Source of the DNA: Crambe crambe | Lineage: Eukaryota; Porifera; Demospongiae; Poecilosclerida; Crambeidae | NCBI GenBank assembly: GCA_963924555.1 | Contig: OZ004593.1 | Location: 2,042,480 to 2,106,479 of the forward strand | Direction of reading: 5' to 3' | DNA: 64,000 nucleotides | Shown: piece after piece, positions 54,644 through 64,000 of the stretch | Numbering within the stretch: position 1 is the stretch's first letter | How the letters are laid out: each line of letters starts with the position of its first letter | Made by a program: the position numbers and the translations under genes | The notes under the pieces: generated by a model | Databases searched by the model: none | What the model was told of the DNA's origin: nothing | Seen by the model: only the letters and a program-made list of their open reading frames with translations

Positions 54644-54942
54644 GAAAAAGTATTTCGTGAAATGAAAAAAAGATGTAGGGATGACCACTGCTCAAAAAAG
54701 TAAGGAAACAAGAAGGATGGAAATGGGATCAATCTTTGTTCTGTATATCCAGCCAACAATCCCTACATATACGTCAGGTAACTTCAGATTATAGTGTAGT
54801 AATGTGTGTATATGTAGGGATTGTTGGCTGGATATACAGAACAAAGATTGATCCCATTTCCATCCTTCTTGTTTCCTTACTTTTTTGAGCAGTGGTCATC
54901 CCTACATCTTTTTTTCATTTCACGAAATGCTTTTTCCCTTAT
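54644..54942. mobile_element. Foldback element, family 1, copy 2
   Basis: Same arms as 22421-22714 (tgtagggatgaccactgctc and inverse), centred near 54795. The arms contain atccagccaacaatccctac at the tips. Confidence 0.9.
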
Positions 54943-54957
54943 TAATTTATTATTATT

Positions 54958-55430
54958 ATTATTATTATTCTTATTATTATTCTTCTTAGACAACCATATC
55001 TCTCGAACCACTCAAGCTACAGCTATGATTTCTGGACAAATCCACTCCAAATTCTACGAACTACGATCTTTTCTACTCGTTGATCCTCGAAAGAGTCGAT
55101 GAAAAAGGAGACACTAAGGAGCACAGCACTCGACTAATTCAATTAGGAAGCCATCTTTTCTATAATACGCATGCGCATGTATTTGATATCCAATTATTCG
55201 AAATTATAATATTATTCAGCTGCCTCTAGCTAGCTAGCTAGCTAGGTATAGGTATATGTAGCTAGAATAGTGATGATGATGATAGACTACTGTATCAACT
55301 CGGGGATTTAGATTCAACAAGGTAGACTCTATTTCAGCATCTTCTACCTCCACCTTGACTCGTTGATAGTGATTGGGCTGGTATGCTATTGGAGAACTAT
55401 TCTTCTTTCATCTGTCCCTGCATACACATA
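54958..55430. repeat. About 440 bp repeat, copy 2, with an uninterrupted target site
   Basis: Matches 53517-53990 and continues across the site where copy 1 is split by the Mutator-like element (ccctgcatacacatagaaga). Confidence 0.85.
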
Positions 55431-55487
55431 GAAGAATGAACTCTATACATAGCTAAAACCATAAAAGAGAGGAAAAAAAGACCAGGA

Positions 55488-55871
55488 ACAAGTAAGGGAA
55501 AAAGCATTTTGTGAAATGAAAAAAGATGTAGGGATGACCACTGCACAAAAAAGTAAGGAAACAAGAAGGATGGAATCTTTGTTCTGTATATCCAGCCAAC
55601 AATCCCTACATGTACGTACATTACTACACTATAATCTGAAGCTACCCGACGTATATGTAGGGATTGTTGGCTGGATATACAGAACAAAGATTCCATCCTT
55701 CTTGTTTCCTTACTTTTTTGTGCAGTGGTCATCCCTACATCTTTTTTCATTTCACGAAATGCTTTTTCCCTTACTTGTATACAAGTAAGGGAAAAAGCAT
55801 TTCGTGAAATGAAAAAAGATGTAGGGATGACCACTGCTCAAAAAAGTAAGGAAACAAGAAGGATGGAAATG
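55488..55871. mobile_element. Foldback element, family 1, copy 3, plus a solo arm
   Basis: A complete palindrome at 55488-55777, centred near 55630, is followed head-on by another left arm (55780-55871) that is cut off by the insertion of the element at 55874. Confidence 0.88.
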
Positions 55872-55873
55872 TA

Positions 55874-57264
55874 CGGTGGCCCATAAGGGCCATGTCAAAG
55901 TAAGATTTTTCAATTTCCAAACTGAACATTTCTGAAATTAATATTTCCACATTTCCAAAATGGATATTTCCAAAATGAACAATTCACTACATAGTGGAAC
56001 CTCACATACATAATTTGCCACTGTATTGGTCATGTACGGTGGCCCATAAGGGCCATGTCAAAGTAAGATTTTCAATTTCCAAACTGAAAATGCACATTTC
56101 CAAAATGCGCATTTCCAAAATGCAAAATGTCTAGCTACAATTCCACTACACGGTGGAACCATACTTTGCCACTTACCTAGGCTAGCTATACATGAATAAT
56201 TTTAGCCAGATAAATGGCTACTAAGCTAAAGCTACCAGTGCATATTAGTTGGAGGGTGTGGTCTCATTCAGTGTAGTTTTTTTAGAGTGATCCTGAAGAG
56301 TATGAAGGCTAGGCTTGCTGGAAAAGTGTTACACGATTCTATGTAGCTATATAGGTTGGAATTTGAAAAAAGCTTGTATGCATGCTGCCTAGCTAGCTGC
56401 ATGTAAGTTCATGTTTGGATCACTCTGTTTCTAATTATGTTGCTCACTCCTCTGCATTAAATATAATTTTATAAGGATACAGTTTAAGTGTGCCATCTAC
56501 CCACTCCTCTGTATAGACAGCAAGCTATATAGCTAGCTATAGTCTTTGCTACGTATTTCCAACCTTGCCATTTCCAATCTTACCATGAAGAGCAAAATAG
56601 CAAGATTGAAAATGAAATGGTAGCTAGCTAGCTAAGATTGAAAATAACAAGATTGGAAATGGTAAGATTGGAAATAGCAAGATTAGAGATAGCAAGAATG
56701 GAAAAGTTCACTTTGTAAACTAGCATAATAGCTAATATTATGTGGAGGAGTAAGCAACATTTAGAAAGAGAGTGATTGAACTTATAGGCACACAAGCTTT
56801 TCAAAATACTCCAACCTACATAAAATCATCAACTGAATGTGACCACACCCTCCAACTAGCCTATTAATTTGAGCCTGAGTTGGGTAGATTGCCATTGATG
56901 TATAGCCATGTAGCCTAGGTAGATTTAGCTATCTATATAGCTATTTATGATCTCAAAGGAACAACAGAAACAAAGCTTAGGTTGATAACACTTTACCTAT
57001 CTGAAATCTTTCAGTTGATGCATTATAGATAAACATTTTTAGTCATGTTAATTATATGCATAAACCTAGTATTCAGGGGAGGCTGCATTGCCTATAGTCT
57101 CTATAAATTGGTATACCCAACAAGACTACCTATCAATTACTATCTAGCTATGTGCATGCATGTTTTCAGAATCTTATCGATTTTGGAAATGTACATTTTA
57201 GAAATACTCATTTCAGTTTAGAAATTGAAAATTCTTACTTTGACATGGCCCTTATGGGCCACCG
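55874..57264. mobile_element. MITE with self-complementary ends and TA target duplication
   Basis: The left end CGGTGGCCCATAAGGGCCAT and the right end, its inverse, are flanked by TA on both sides (55872-55873, 57265-57266), as with Tc1/mariner-type insertion. The first about 160 bp are repeated directly at 56037. The interior is rich in attggaaat/atttccaa runs, including a short tandem at 56560-56720. No transposase is present. Confidence 0.75.
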
Positions 57265-57266
57265 TA

Positions 57267-58784
57267 CTGCACCGAGACTACCACCAATCAAGGAAGTTCA
57301 GTGTGGATGAATGCGAGTAAAAGAAGAGTGTTTTGGTAAGACTATCACACAAGAAGAAAAGGTGAGGGTGAAAGCAGTGCTTCCAGAAATGGAACTAGTA
57401 GCCTGGATAGAGGAAAGAGTGTTGCAGCTGTGGAAGAGATGCCTCCTCAGAGAATAGAGAAGATTGCTTTGCAGCTCAACATTGCAAGCAGTAGCACAAA
57501 CAATTCTCTCATGTGCTCCATAAATCTAGCTGAGTAGCTGAGCTCTAGTATGCACACTCCTTAAATTGGATAGGGGGCTGTACACATGTGACTAGTGACT
57601 TTGACTTCATCCTTATTGTTAATCAATTCCCCTCTTGATCCAACTCTTTTTGACCATTAATTTTAACTAGTCATCCCTACATCATCTTCATAATGTTTCT
57701 TCATTATTCATCCAAGCTTAGCTATTCATATGCACATGTGCGTATCGATGATGAAAATCTTCAATTTGGAAGTATGGAAATCTCTAAATGTAAGCAGGGA
57801 TGAAGGAAGGAAAGGGGTCGATCTTTGTTTTGTATATCCAATGATAGGCTCTGACATCCCACCCACGTGTTTGTTTTGCAGGTTGCTAAGGACCGATATC
57901 GAGACTGCTGAAACTTGCAGAGATAAGCTACGTAGACCACAGTGGAGGACTTATCTATGGTTGCTGATCTAACAGTTACCGAGATGCTAACCACTAACAT
58001 GTATGTATGTGAGCTGTGAGCCAATTTTAATTTTCATGACATTGATGGGTGTGGCTTCGTGAGTGCCTGCAGAAATGGCAAATGGCATCAATTAGGTACA
58101 CAAGTACTGCAGCACAGGTCTGTATCTCATGTATTCTTGAAGTAGCATGAAAGTGTCTATCAGAAAAGGCTGAAGAATTTGATATGAAAGTGGTATGAGG
58201 AGCTCTGGTGTAAGAGTTAGAGGGATCAATGTATGTAGAAAGAAAGAAAGAAAGAGAAAATCACAATTCTTAACTTGTGGTACTTCATGCATGTTCTGTG
58301 TTGGAGTGAAGCTAAGCATATCAAAGTAGCATAGTGAATAGAACTCCTTAAGGTGTACAAGCTAGCATATAGGGGGTCATTTCTACATACACACTCTCTA
58401 GATACAATACCAGTTTAGTTTCTATAGCTACTACTTCGCTAAATTATGTGTATGTACATGATGATTAACTGTCAAATACCTGTAGTAACTTATCCTTACT
58501 GTTAATTGAGACCTAGACTTACATGTAGTATCTTAGTTTCCATCCATTACTGTCTGCATGCTTCTTCCATTATTCCACTGCGCGCATTACAAGCATTGTG
58601 GGGTGAGTAAGCATGCTCAGTTCACCCAAGTTATCATGAAAAAGCAAAAGGGACTACAGAGTTTATGAAGTAAGGATGTCTTGTGGTCAAAATGTTTTTC
58701 TCAAAATTGTAAATGCCACCCACATGCAGTTGACAGGGAAACTCAATTGCTATTTGGAGTAGGCCTAGGCTAATGGTGACTTAC
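57267..58784. other. Mostly unassigned DNA with a foldback half-arm
   Basis: 57600-57715 is a diverged arm of foldback family 2 (ccaactctttttgacca, tagtcatccctacatc). The 3' exons of the ankyrin-ZU5 gene may lie here, because its last visible exon ends in phase 1 at 58785, but none was recognised. Confidence 0.5.
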
Positions 58785-61085
58785 TTGGAGCTGGGAGTTC
58801 AAAATAACATTCTCTGTCAAGACCAATGACTTTCAGTTTAGGAGGATCAGAAGCTCTACCAGTTGGTTGTATGTAAATTAGAATTTTTGGAGGGTAATTA
58901 ACACAGTCTTCAACCTTGATGTCCAACAGTTCAGGGAGATGAATATCATCCTTCAAAATCTGCAAAAGAATAATGCTGGATAATGTAGCTAACTAGCTAT
59001 ACAGCTATTTACTTTTGCTGGTTCTTTATCAAATCTAATGTTCCATCCTTCTCCATTTATCACACTGAGCATTACTCCATCTGAAGACAGTCTTGTATTG
59101 ACTTCACTTCGTGCCTCACCTCCTTCATCTAGACCTTTATATTCTTTTGTGATTCTATCATCACACACCTGAAGAAATACAGTAAAAATTATATAGCCAT
59201 AGTACACCTACTGGTTCAGTTCTGTTTACGCGAAGCAATATTTGTCATTATGAGAAGTATAGTGTGCATCCATAGAGAGTACATGTGCTAAACCTATGAG
59301 AAAGTGGCCACTTGCACATTGCCATAGCAATTACCATTCGAGGAAAGAAGGCTGGCCCCAAAAAGTTAGCAGGAGAAGAATTTATATCGAACTATACACT
59401 ATACACTGCTAGTCCGGTCGTTTCTTGGTGAGCTTTTAGTCTCAACATAATGCTGGGGGTGAGTCCTGTGACATGCTTTCTAACCACACTCCTATTTGTC
59501 CAGCTTCTCCTATAGTATGTATATACTAGCTTGAACAGCCATCTCATGCCATTACATTCCAATGAACAACCGATGCTCCTGTTTCTCTCTTCAGTCTTAC
59601 ATTCAAGTGATCGACACCCATTGTTATAACTTCTAAAAGTAAGGGGGCTAGTGTTAGGGCTATTCTTTATGCTTACACACGTATTCTCTATAGCTATACA
59701 AGTATACCTTTATGTGTATTGGATGCAAATATGCATCCCTATAGTCACACAGTACATTGTGAGGTATACCTGTATGTAAATTGGATGGCATATGCACATG
59801 CAGAATACAGCAGACACTTGAGAAGGGATGCCATGGTGTAAGTTTCGATACAACCTTGCAGAGTAGTATCCATTATCTGCATGAATTGGTAATTATTAAA
59901 ATGCTTCAGTTAATAATCTATTATCAAATGTACCTTTATAAGTATCTGAGACTTCCTTATCTGAAACTTCCTCTTCCCTCTTTCTCTTTTTTCCTATTTT
60001 TAGGATGCAGAAGTGTCTCAATGACATTTCTCCCACCTGGTCTCCAGGCCTAAATCTTCCCATTTTCCCTTGTATCTCTTTGAAGACATAGACAGGTCTG
60101 GATTCTCTGTATTGGGGAATGGAGCTGGCAGAGAGGAACACCATATCTTCACAGTCCTCTTCATTCTGTAGGCAAGCATAGTGCTGTATCTTGACTGTCA
60201 CCTCTTTCAGAAAGTCTTTCTTGTTGTGTTTAATGAGGTAGGCTGGACTTGCTGATTCATATCCATGAGGTAAGTCAAATGACCCACTGAAGCAAGGATG
60301 AATAGAGAGCTCTAGTGGTTCTTTCAATGAGTTTTCTGGAATAGCTATTTCTATCCCCACATCTTCTAATCGAGATATTGATGTACATTTAACTGTAAGG
60401 TGTTCCACTATAGGCATCTTGAAAAAGAATATCCCAGGATAATTGGAGTTCACACCTATACATGTACATAACATAACGTAATCAAGAAGTTAATTTTTCT
60501 ACTAACTGACTTACGAATATCACCACCATCTTTGTTCATTGAAGCTTGCAGCTGTTTAGTCATAGTATTATCCAAACAACATGGACTACATCCTTGTTTG
60601 TCAACCAAATACTCGAGATGCCCTCTCGCTATATGAGTAGTATTGAGGCCATTGTTGATGATTATTTCAAGGGTGCTTATCGAACTGGAGATGAAGAATC
60701 GAGCAACTCCTATGTGGCCATGTAGTACTGCAACATGGAGGGGAGCATTACCATCTTTATTCTTGTCCATCGTATCACATCCTTTGTCTAGAGTGAGGTA
60801 CCGTATGACAGCATTACCTGCAGCTAGATGTAATGGACTGCATCTGTGTTCATCAAGCAAGTACTTGATAATATTTAGATATCTCTTGATTGCTGCTACA
60901 TGAATTCCATTGCAACCATCTTTGTTGAATATTTCAAGGATGCCTACTGAAATGAGAAACAACATTTAGCTATGTGGCTAATTGCAAGATGGAAAGGATC
61001 TTATTCTGACCCTATCAATACCTGACAACACAGTCATGTGTTCATTATCTGTAGCTACAATGACTAATTGTGCAACTTCTAATTC
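58785..61085 (-). CDS. Ankyrin-ZU5 protein, partial at both ends
   Basis: Exons by phase: 61085-61022, 60946-60515, 60455-59934, 59876-59818, 59168-59013, 58959-58785; further exons are expected on both sides. The second exon encodes about four ankyrin repeats of the same family as the array at 9522-14324 (EIFNKDGCNGIHVAAIKRYL, LTLDKGCDTMDKN). The third encodes a ZU5 domain (SISRLEDVGIEIAIPENSL to VKIQHYACLQNEEDCEDM), a fold found in UNC5, ankyrins and PIDD. Later exons read YYSARLYRN, KEYKGLDEGGEARSEVNTRL and GWNIRFDKEP, a tail I recall from sponge ZU5 genes. The role is likely intracellular death-fold or adaptor signalling, although no death domain is seen in the part present. Confidence 0.75.
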
Positions 61086-61239
61086 CTAATTGAGTAGGAT
61101 TATATCCTGCAAAGCATTAATTTTATAGCATGCACAGCAGGGGCAGAAACACCACAACAAAAGTGGGAGGAGGTGGCTGGTGGCACATACCACAATGTAC
61201 TAATAATACATGTATATTATCAACTGTGATATAATTTTA

Positions 61240-62279
61240 GAAAAGGGACCACTTCACGCAGGATTTAATTTTGAGATATGCGCGTTTAAAGTTAGCCTTA
61301 GGTAAAATTAATTTTTTTATTCACTTCTTTTTTATTGCCTCCACAGTATCTTCAGTCCTTTGTCTAACTTCCTGCCAAATTTCAGGAAGTGGGAAGGCTT
61401 TGAAGTAGGCAAGCGCTCGAGTTGAAGTGAGCTACCTCACCCGGAACTTATTTCACATCCTACGTGCCCAAATTTTAATGTTCAATTACGGAGGACGTAA
61501 GAGCATAGTGCGCGGAAATAAGGGGAAATCCCCACATAATAATGAATTTTCATATCGATTGTTTCTACTGAATACACAACTTAGCTACACATATTTAGCT
61601 AGCTACAGATAGGAAGAGGCTGTGGTAGAAGCCATCCAACTTCACAGGTCAGAAAATCCAGATCTGGAGGTGCTGAATGAAGTTAATCTGTCTCCTTAAA
61701 CTCCAGGCCTGTTGACAATGAAAAACACAGCCCTGATCACACCAGTGTCTAGATTCCAACCCAGACAAACACTGCTTCCATACGAATCAACTAATAAAGC
61801 TTAAAACAGAGATAGGATAATAAAACTTACCAGTATTTTAAAACTACTGTACACTATGCATTTACAAACAGCTATCTACCCAAACTTTACCTGATCATTG
61901 TTTAGAGCTTGTCCCATGTCTTGTATATCTTAGATCACCCAAACGCTCAAAGATAAGAACGCAGTAAAGCTAAGTCTACTTCTTCTCTGCCCAGCTGCTA
62001 CACGAGGTAAGAAAAATTGAATGATGTCATCGTATTATACGGACTCACGTAGAGATTTACGGAGAATTGGGTATTGACCGGAAGTTCAATGTTTAGACGC
62101 GGTTTATTGCAAAACGCTTATTGAATCTTTCTCTGAGGCGATGCACTTCTAGCGCTTATAGCTCCGCGGCGGTTTAAGATCTAGCTTCAAGCGTAGTATC
62201 AATGAACTTCTAAGGCAATGAGCTATAGCGTGGTACTAATAACTCCATTTTAAAATTCTGCGTGAAGTGGTCCCTTTTC
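61240..62279. mobile_element. Terminal-inverted-repeat element, about 1.04 kb
   Basis: The left end GAAAAGGGACCACTTCACGC and the right end GCGTGAAGTGGTCCCTTTTC are exact inverses, and similarity continues a few bases inward. No clear target duplication or transposase was found. It lies just upstream of the first visible exon of the ankyrin-ZU5 gene. Confidence 0.75.
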
Positions 62280-62337
62280 TCAAATTGGGTCACATTACTG
62301 TCAAAAAGTGGGGGGCTACAGCGCCCGCCCCCCCCCA

Positions 62338-62582
62338 ATAAAAAGTACGGGGTAGCTTGCTGGCTATGTACTGCATTTGTCTAACTGTAGAATTGATATA
62401 CATAAACCCTACATCGCTACTGCATATAAGCTACACCTTGCAGAGATGTTCGGATTTATTGACAGCAGAGTACAAATGCAGTCCATGTAGCGATGTAGGG
62501 TTTGTGTCAATTCTATGACAGTTGGCAGAGCACAAATACAGTACATAGCCAGCAAGCTATCCCACCTTATTTCTGTACTTTA
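62338..62582. mobile_element. Foldback element, family 3
   Basis: The left arm (gtagcttgctggctatgtac, then ataaaccctacatcgctac) pairs with the right arm (gtagcgatgtagggtttgtg, then gtacatagccagcaagctat), with small indels, around a loop of about 60-70 bp. Confidence 0.85.
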
Positions 62583-64000
62583 TATAGTCGTATAGCTACT
62601 CCAGCCTACATCACTCTTTCATTTAGAAGAAATGTTTTTCCTCTCACTTGTTTGCACACTTTTTTCAAGCCTAAGGACGTCAAGAAATATACAATACGTA
62701 TGTACACGTGTCTGCATGTGAGCATTTATTACCAAATACCACGCCCGCCACAACTCAGCAAGACAGTTGTTTTTTTCTTGTGATATATACAGTGTATAAA
62801 CTAACTGTGTCTACAAAACGTTTTAGCCTTCTAGTGTTATCTATGTAGCATCTACGAAGTGTATAAACTAACTGTACTGTCTACAAAGCATTTGAGAATT
62901 TGAGTCATCCACGAAGGGCAATTGACAGTTAGGACTTGAGCTTTACTTCAATTTGAACGATACCATTCCTTAGATCAGGTGTAGAGCTTCAAGATGGTAC
63001 CAAGATTGTAGATATAGGATGAAGCAGTCGGGAGTTATGGCATCAAGAAGAAGTTATTAATGAGCGTGGGTGTTTTGTCGCTCAAGCCTACATAGAGAGT
63101 GCTACTGCACTCTCTGACATAACTCAGCTTGTAAACTTCTGTAGATACATGTCTCCAAGAGTGCTCCATATGTACTAGAATTGTATCTTTCTGCCACTCA
63201 TTAATCTGGAAAAGTCAGATATTTCCATGAATGTTCCAATTGGTCCTATTTATTGTCTAACTGCCATATCTACAGGTATGACGTCTCATGACATGACTAC
63301 GTGTGCACAAGTAAGGATAAGCACTAATAACAGGATCATTATTGTGGAAAACGAGCTGGAAAACCACAAAAAGGTTAGGAATGCAACTTTGTACAGGTAG
63401 TACATGAACCATATAGCTAAGCAGGAAAAGTCATAATAGTAAATAATTCATTCAATTGCATGTAGCTATAATAGCTAGTATAGGTAGCACTCCTGAAGAA
63501 AAATAATGTAGGCTATCTATAATTATTTCCAGCGTAGATTCAGAGCCTATTCCAGAGCCAGTGTCACCAGAAAAGTCTGGGGCATGGCCCGAGCGAGACT
63601 AGCTAGTCTGGGCTAGCAGACCTCCGGTACAAAGAGGTGTTGAGATCCAAATGAGTCCAAAGTGCAGTGTTGAAGAGAGAGAGCCAGATTCTCCCGCGTC
63701 TGGCCAGGATCAGGGCCGCCTCACCGTGGGATGAGCAATCACTCGACTAACAGTACTGCATGGACACGAAGACTCGGCATCCTGCCAGATATAGTAGGTG
63801 GGAAGAGTCCGTATTTGGCATGTTGTTTCCTCATGGTCTGGGGTAGACAGCTACGGATGGGATTATTAGGAAATCTTCAAAAACTAAAGTGATCAGCGCT
63901 TTCAGCAGTTCATTCTAAAGCTAGAAATTCGTGTATCTAGGAAGCTAGGTTATATATAGACAATTCGATCCATAGTTGTCTTATAAGCATGCAAAGGAAG
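62583..64000. other. Right edge, unassigned
   Basis: No gene, tRNA or rRNA recognised. It holds one inverted copy of the short hairpin (63094-63115). The last about 400 bp are richer in G and C (63560-63860) but no frame is convincing. Confidence 0.45.

Noticed and set aside
54487-55834. Frames encoding MLAGYTEQRLIPFPSFLFPY-type peptides on both strands
   Set aside because: They lie wholly inside foldback palindromes, so both strands give the same peptide; not a gene.
1-64000. tRNA, rRNA or snRNA genes
   Set aside because: No tRNA-like box B (ggttcgaatcc type) with a fitting cloverleaf and no rRNA segment was recognised by eye; gggttcaattc near 24986 is part of the 2A coding sequence.

Overview
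The window looks like nuclear DNA of a demosponge, most likely Amphimedon queenslandica or a close relative. The basis is AT-rich compact DNA with very many TAGC/AGCTA runs, short introns, large death-domain, ankyrin, NACHT and ZU5 genes of the kind expanded in that sponge, and dense short DNA transposons. The species is an inference from recognition; no search was run. All exon joins below were worked out by eye from splice signals and reading-frame phase. Layout: 1-16463 (minus strand) holds three tandem copies of a death-domain/ankyrin gene. The rightmost copy (9522-16463) is open: one death-domain exon, four short exons and one 4.8 kb ankyrin exon with eleven near-identical 306 bp units. 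The other two copies (6527-9174 and 1-3420) are broken by frameshifts, a stop, deletions and a one-repeat inversion. A Ty3/Gypsy element (LTR 16535, gag, pol to 20462, no 3' LTR) sits just upstream of the intact copy, followed by a truncated second copy of the death-domain exon (20830-21309).

20500-30800 is mostly repeats: foldback elements, duplicated blocks and relics. It also holds one minus-strand exon (25442-24971) that encodes a membrane-segment leader ending in a 2A-type motif, GDVELNPGP. 30801-35465 (plus strand) is one open frame for a DEAH-box RNA helicase fused to a RING-IBR-RING module. Downstream lie a broken enoyl-CoA hydratase/isomerase-like pseudogene and a stray copy of part of the helicase. 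38436-41185 repeats 3452-6400.

41557-50182 (minus strand) is an immune-type cluster: a ROCO-like GTPase with a C-terminal death domain (50182-46685), then only 53 bp away a gene whose product is predicted as transmembrane leader, 2A motif (GDVETNPGP), death domain, NACHT (46631-43205). Where leucine-rich repeats might follow, there is instead a broken transposon-like gene (43106-41557). 50200-57600 is a nest of foldback elements, MITEs and one Mutator-like element with a clear 9 bp target duplication. 61085-58785 (minus strand) is an ankyrin-ZU5 gene, and the right end holds a further terminal-inverted-repeat element, a foldback and unassigned DNA.

The coding content centres on death-fold signalling: four expressed-looking loci carry death domains, ankyrin repeats, NACHT, ROCO or ZU5 modules. 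The most notable observation is that two separate loci place a 2A ribosome-skipping motif directly after a membrane leader of about 140-155 residues, in one case immediately before a death-domain/NACHT protein. That layout would yield a membrane peptide and a separate receptor from one message.
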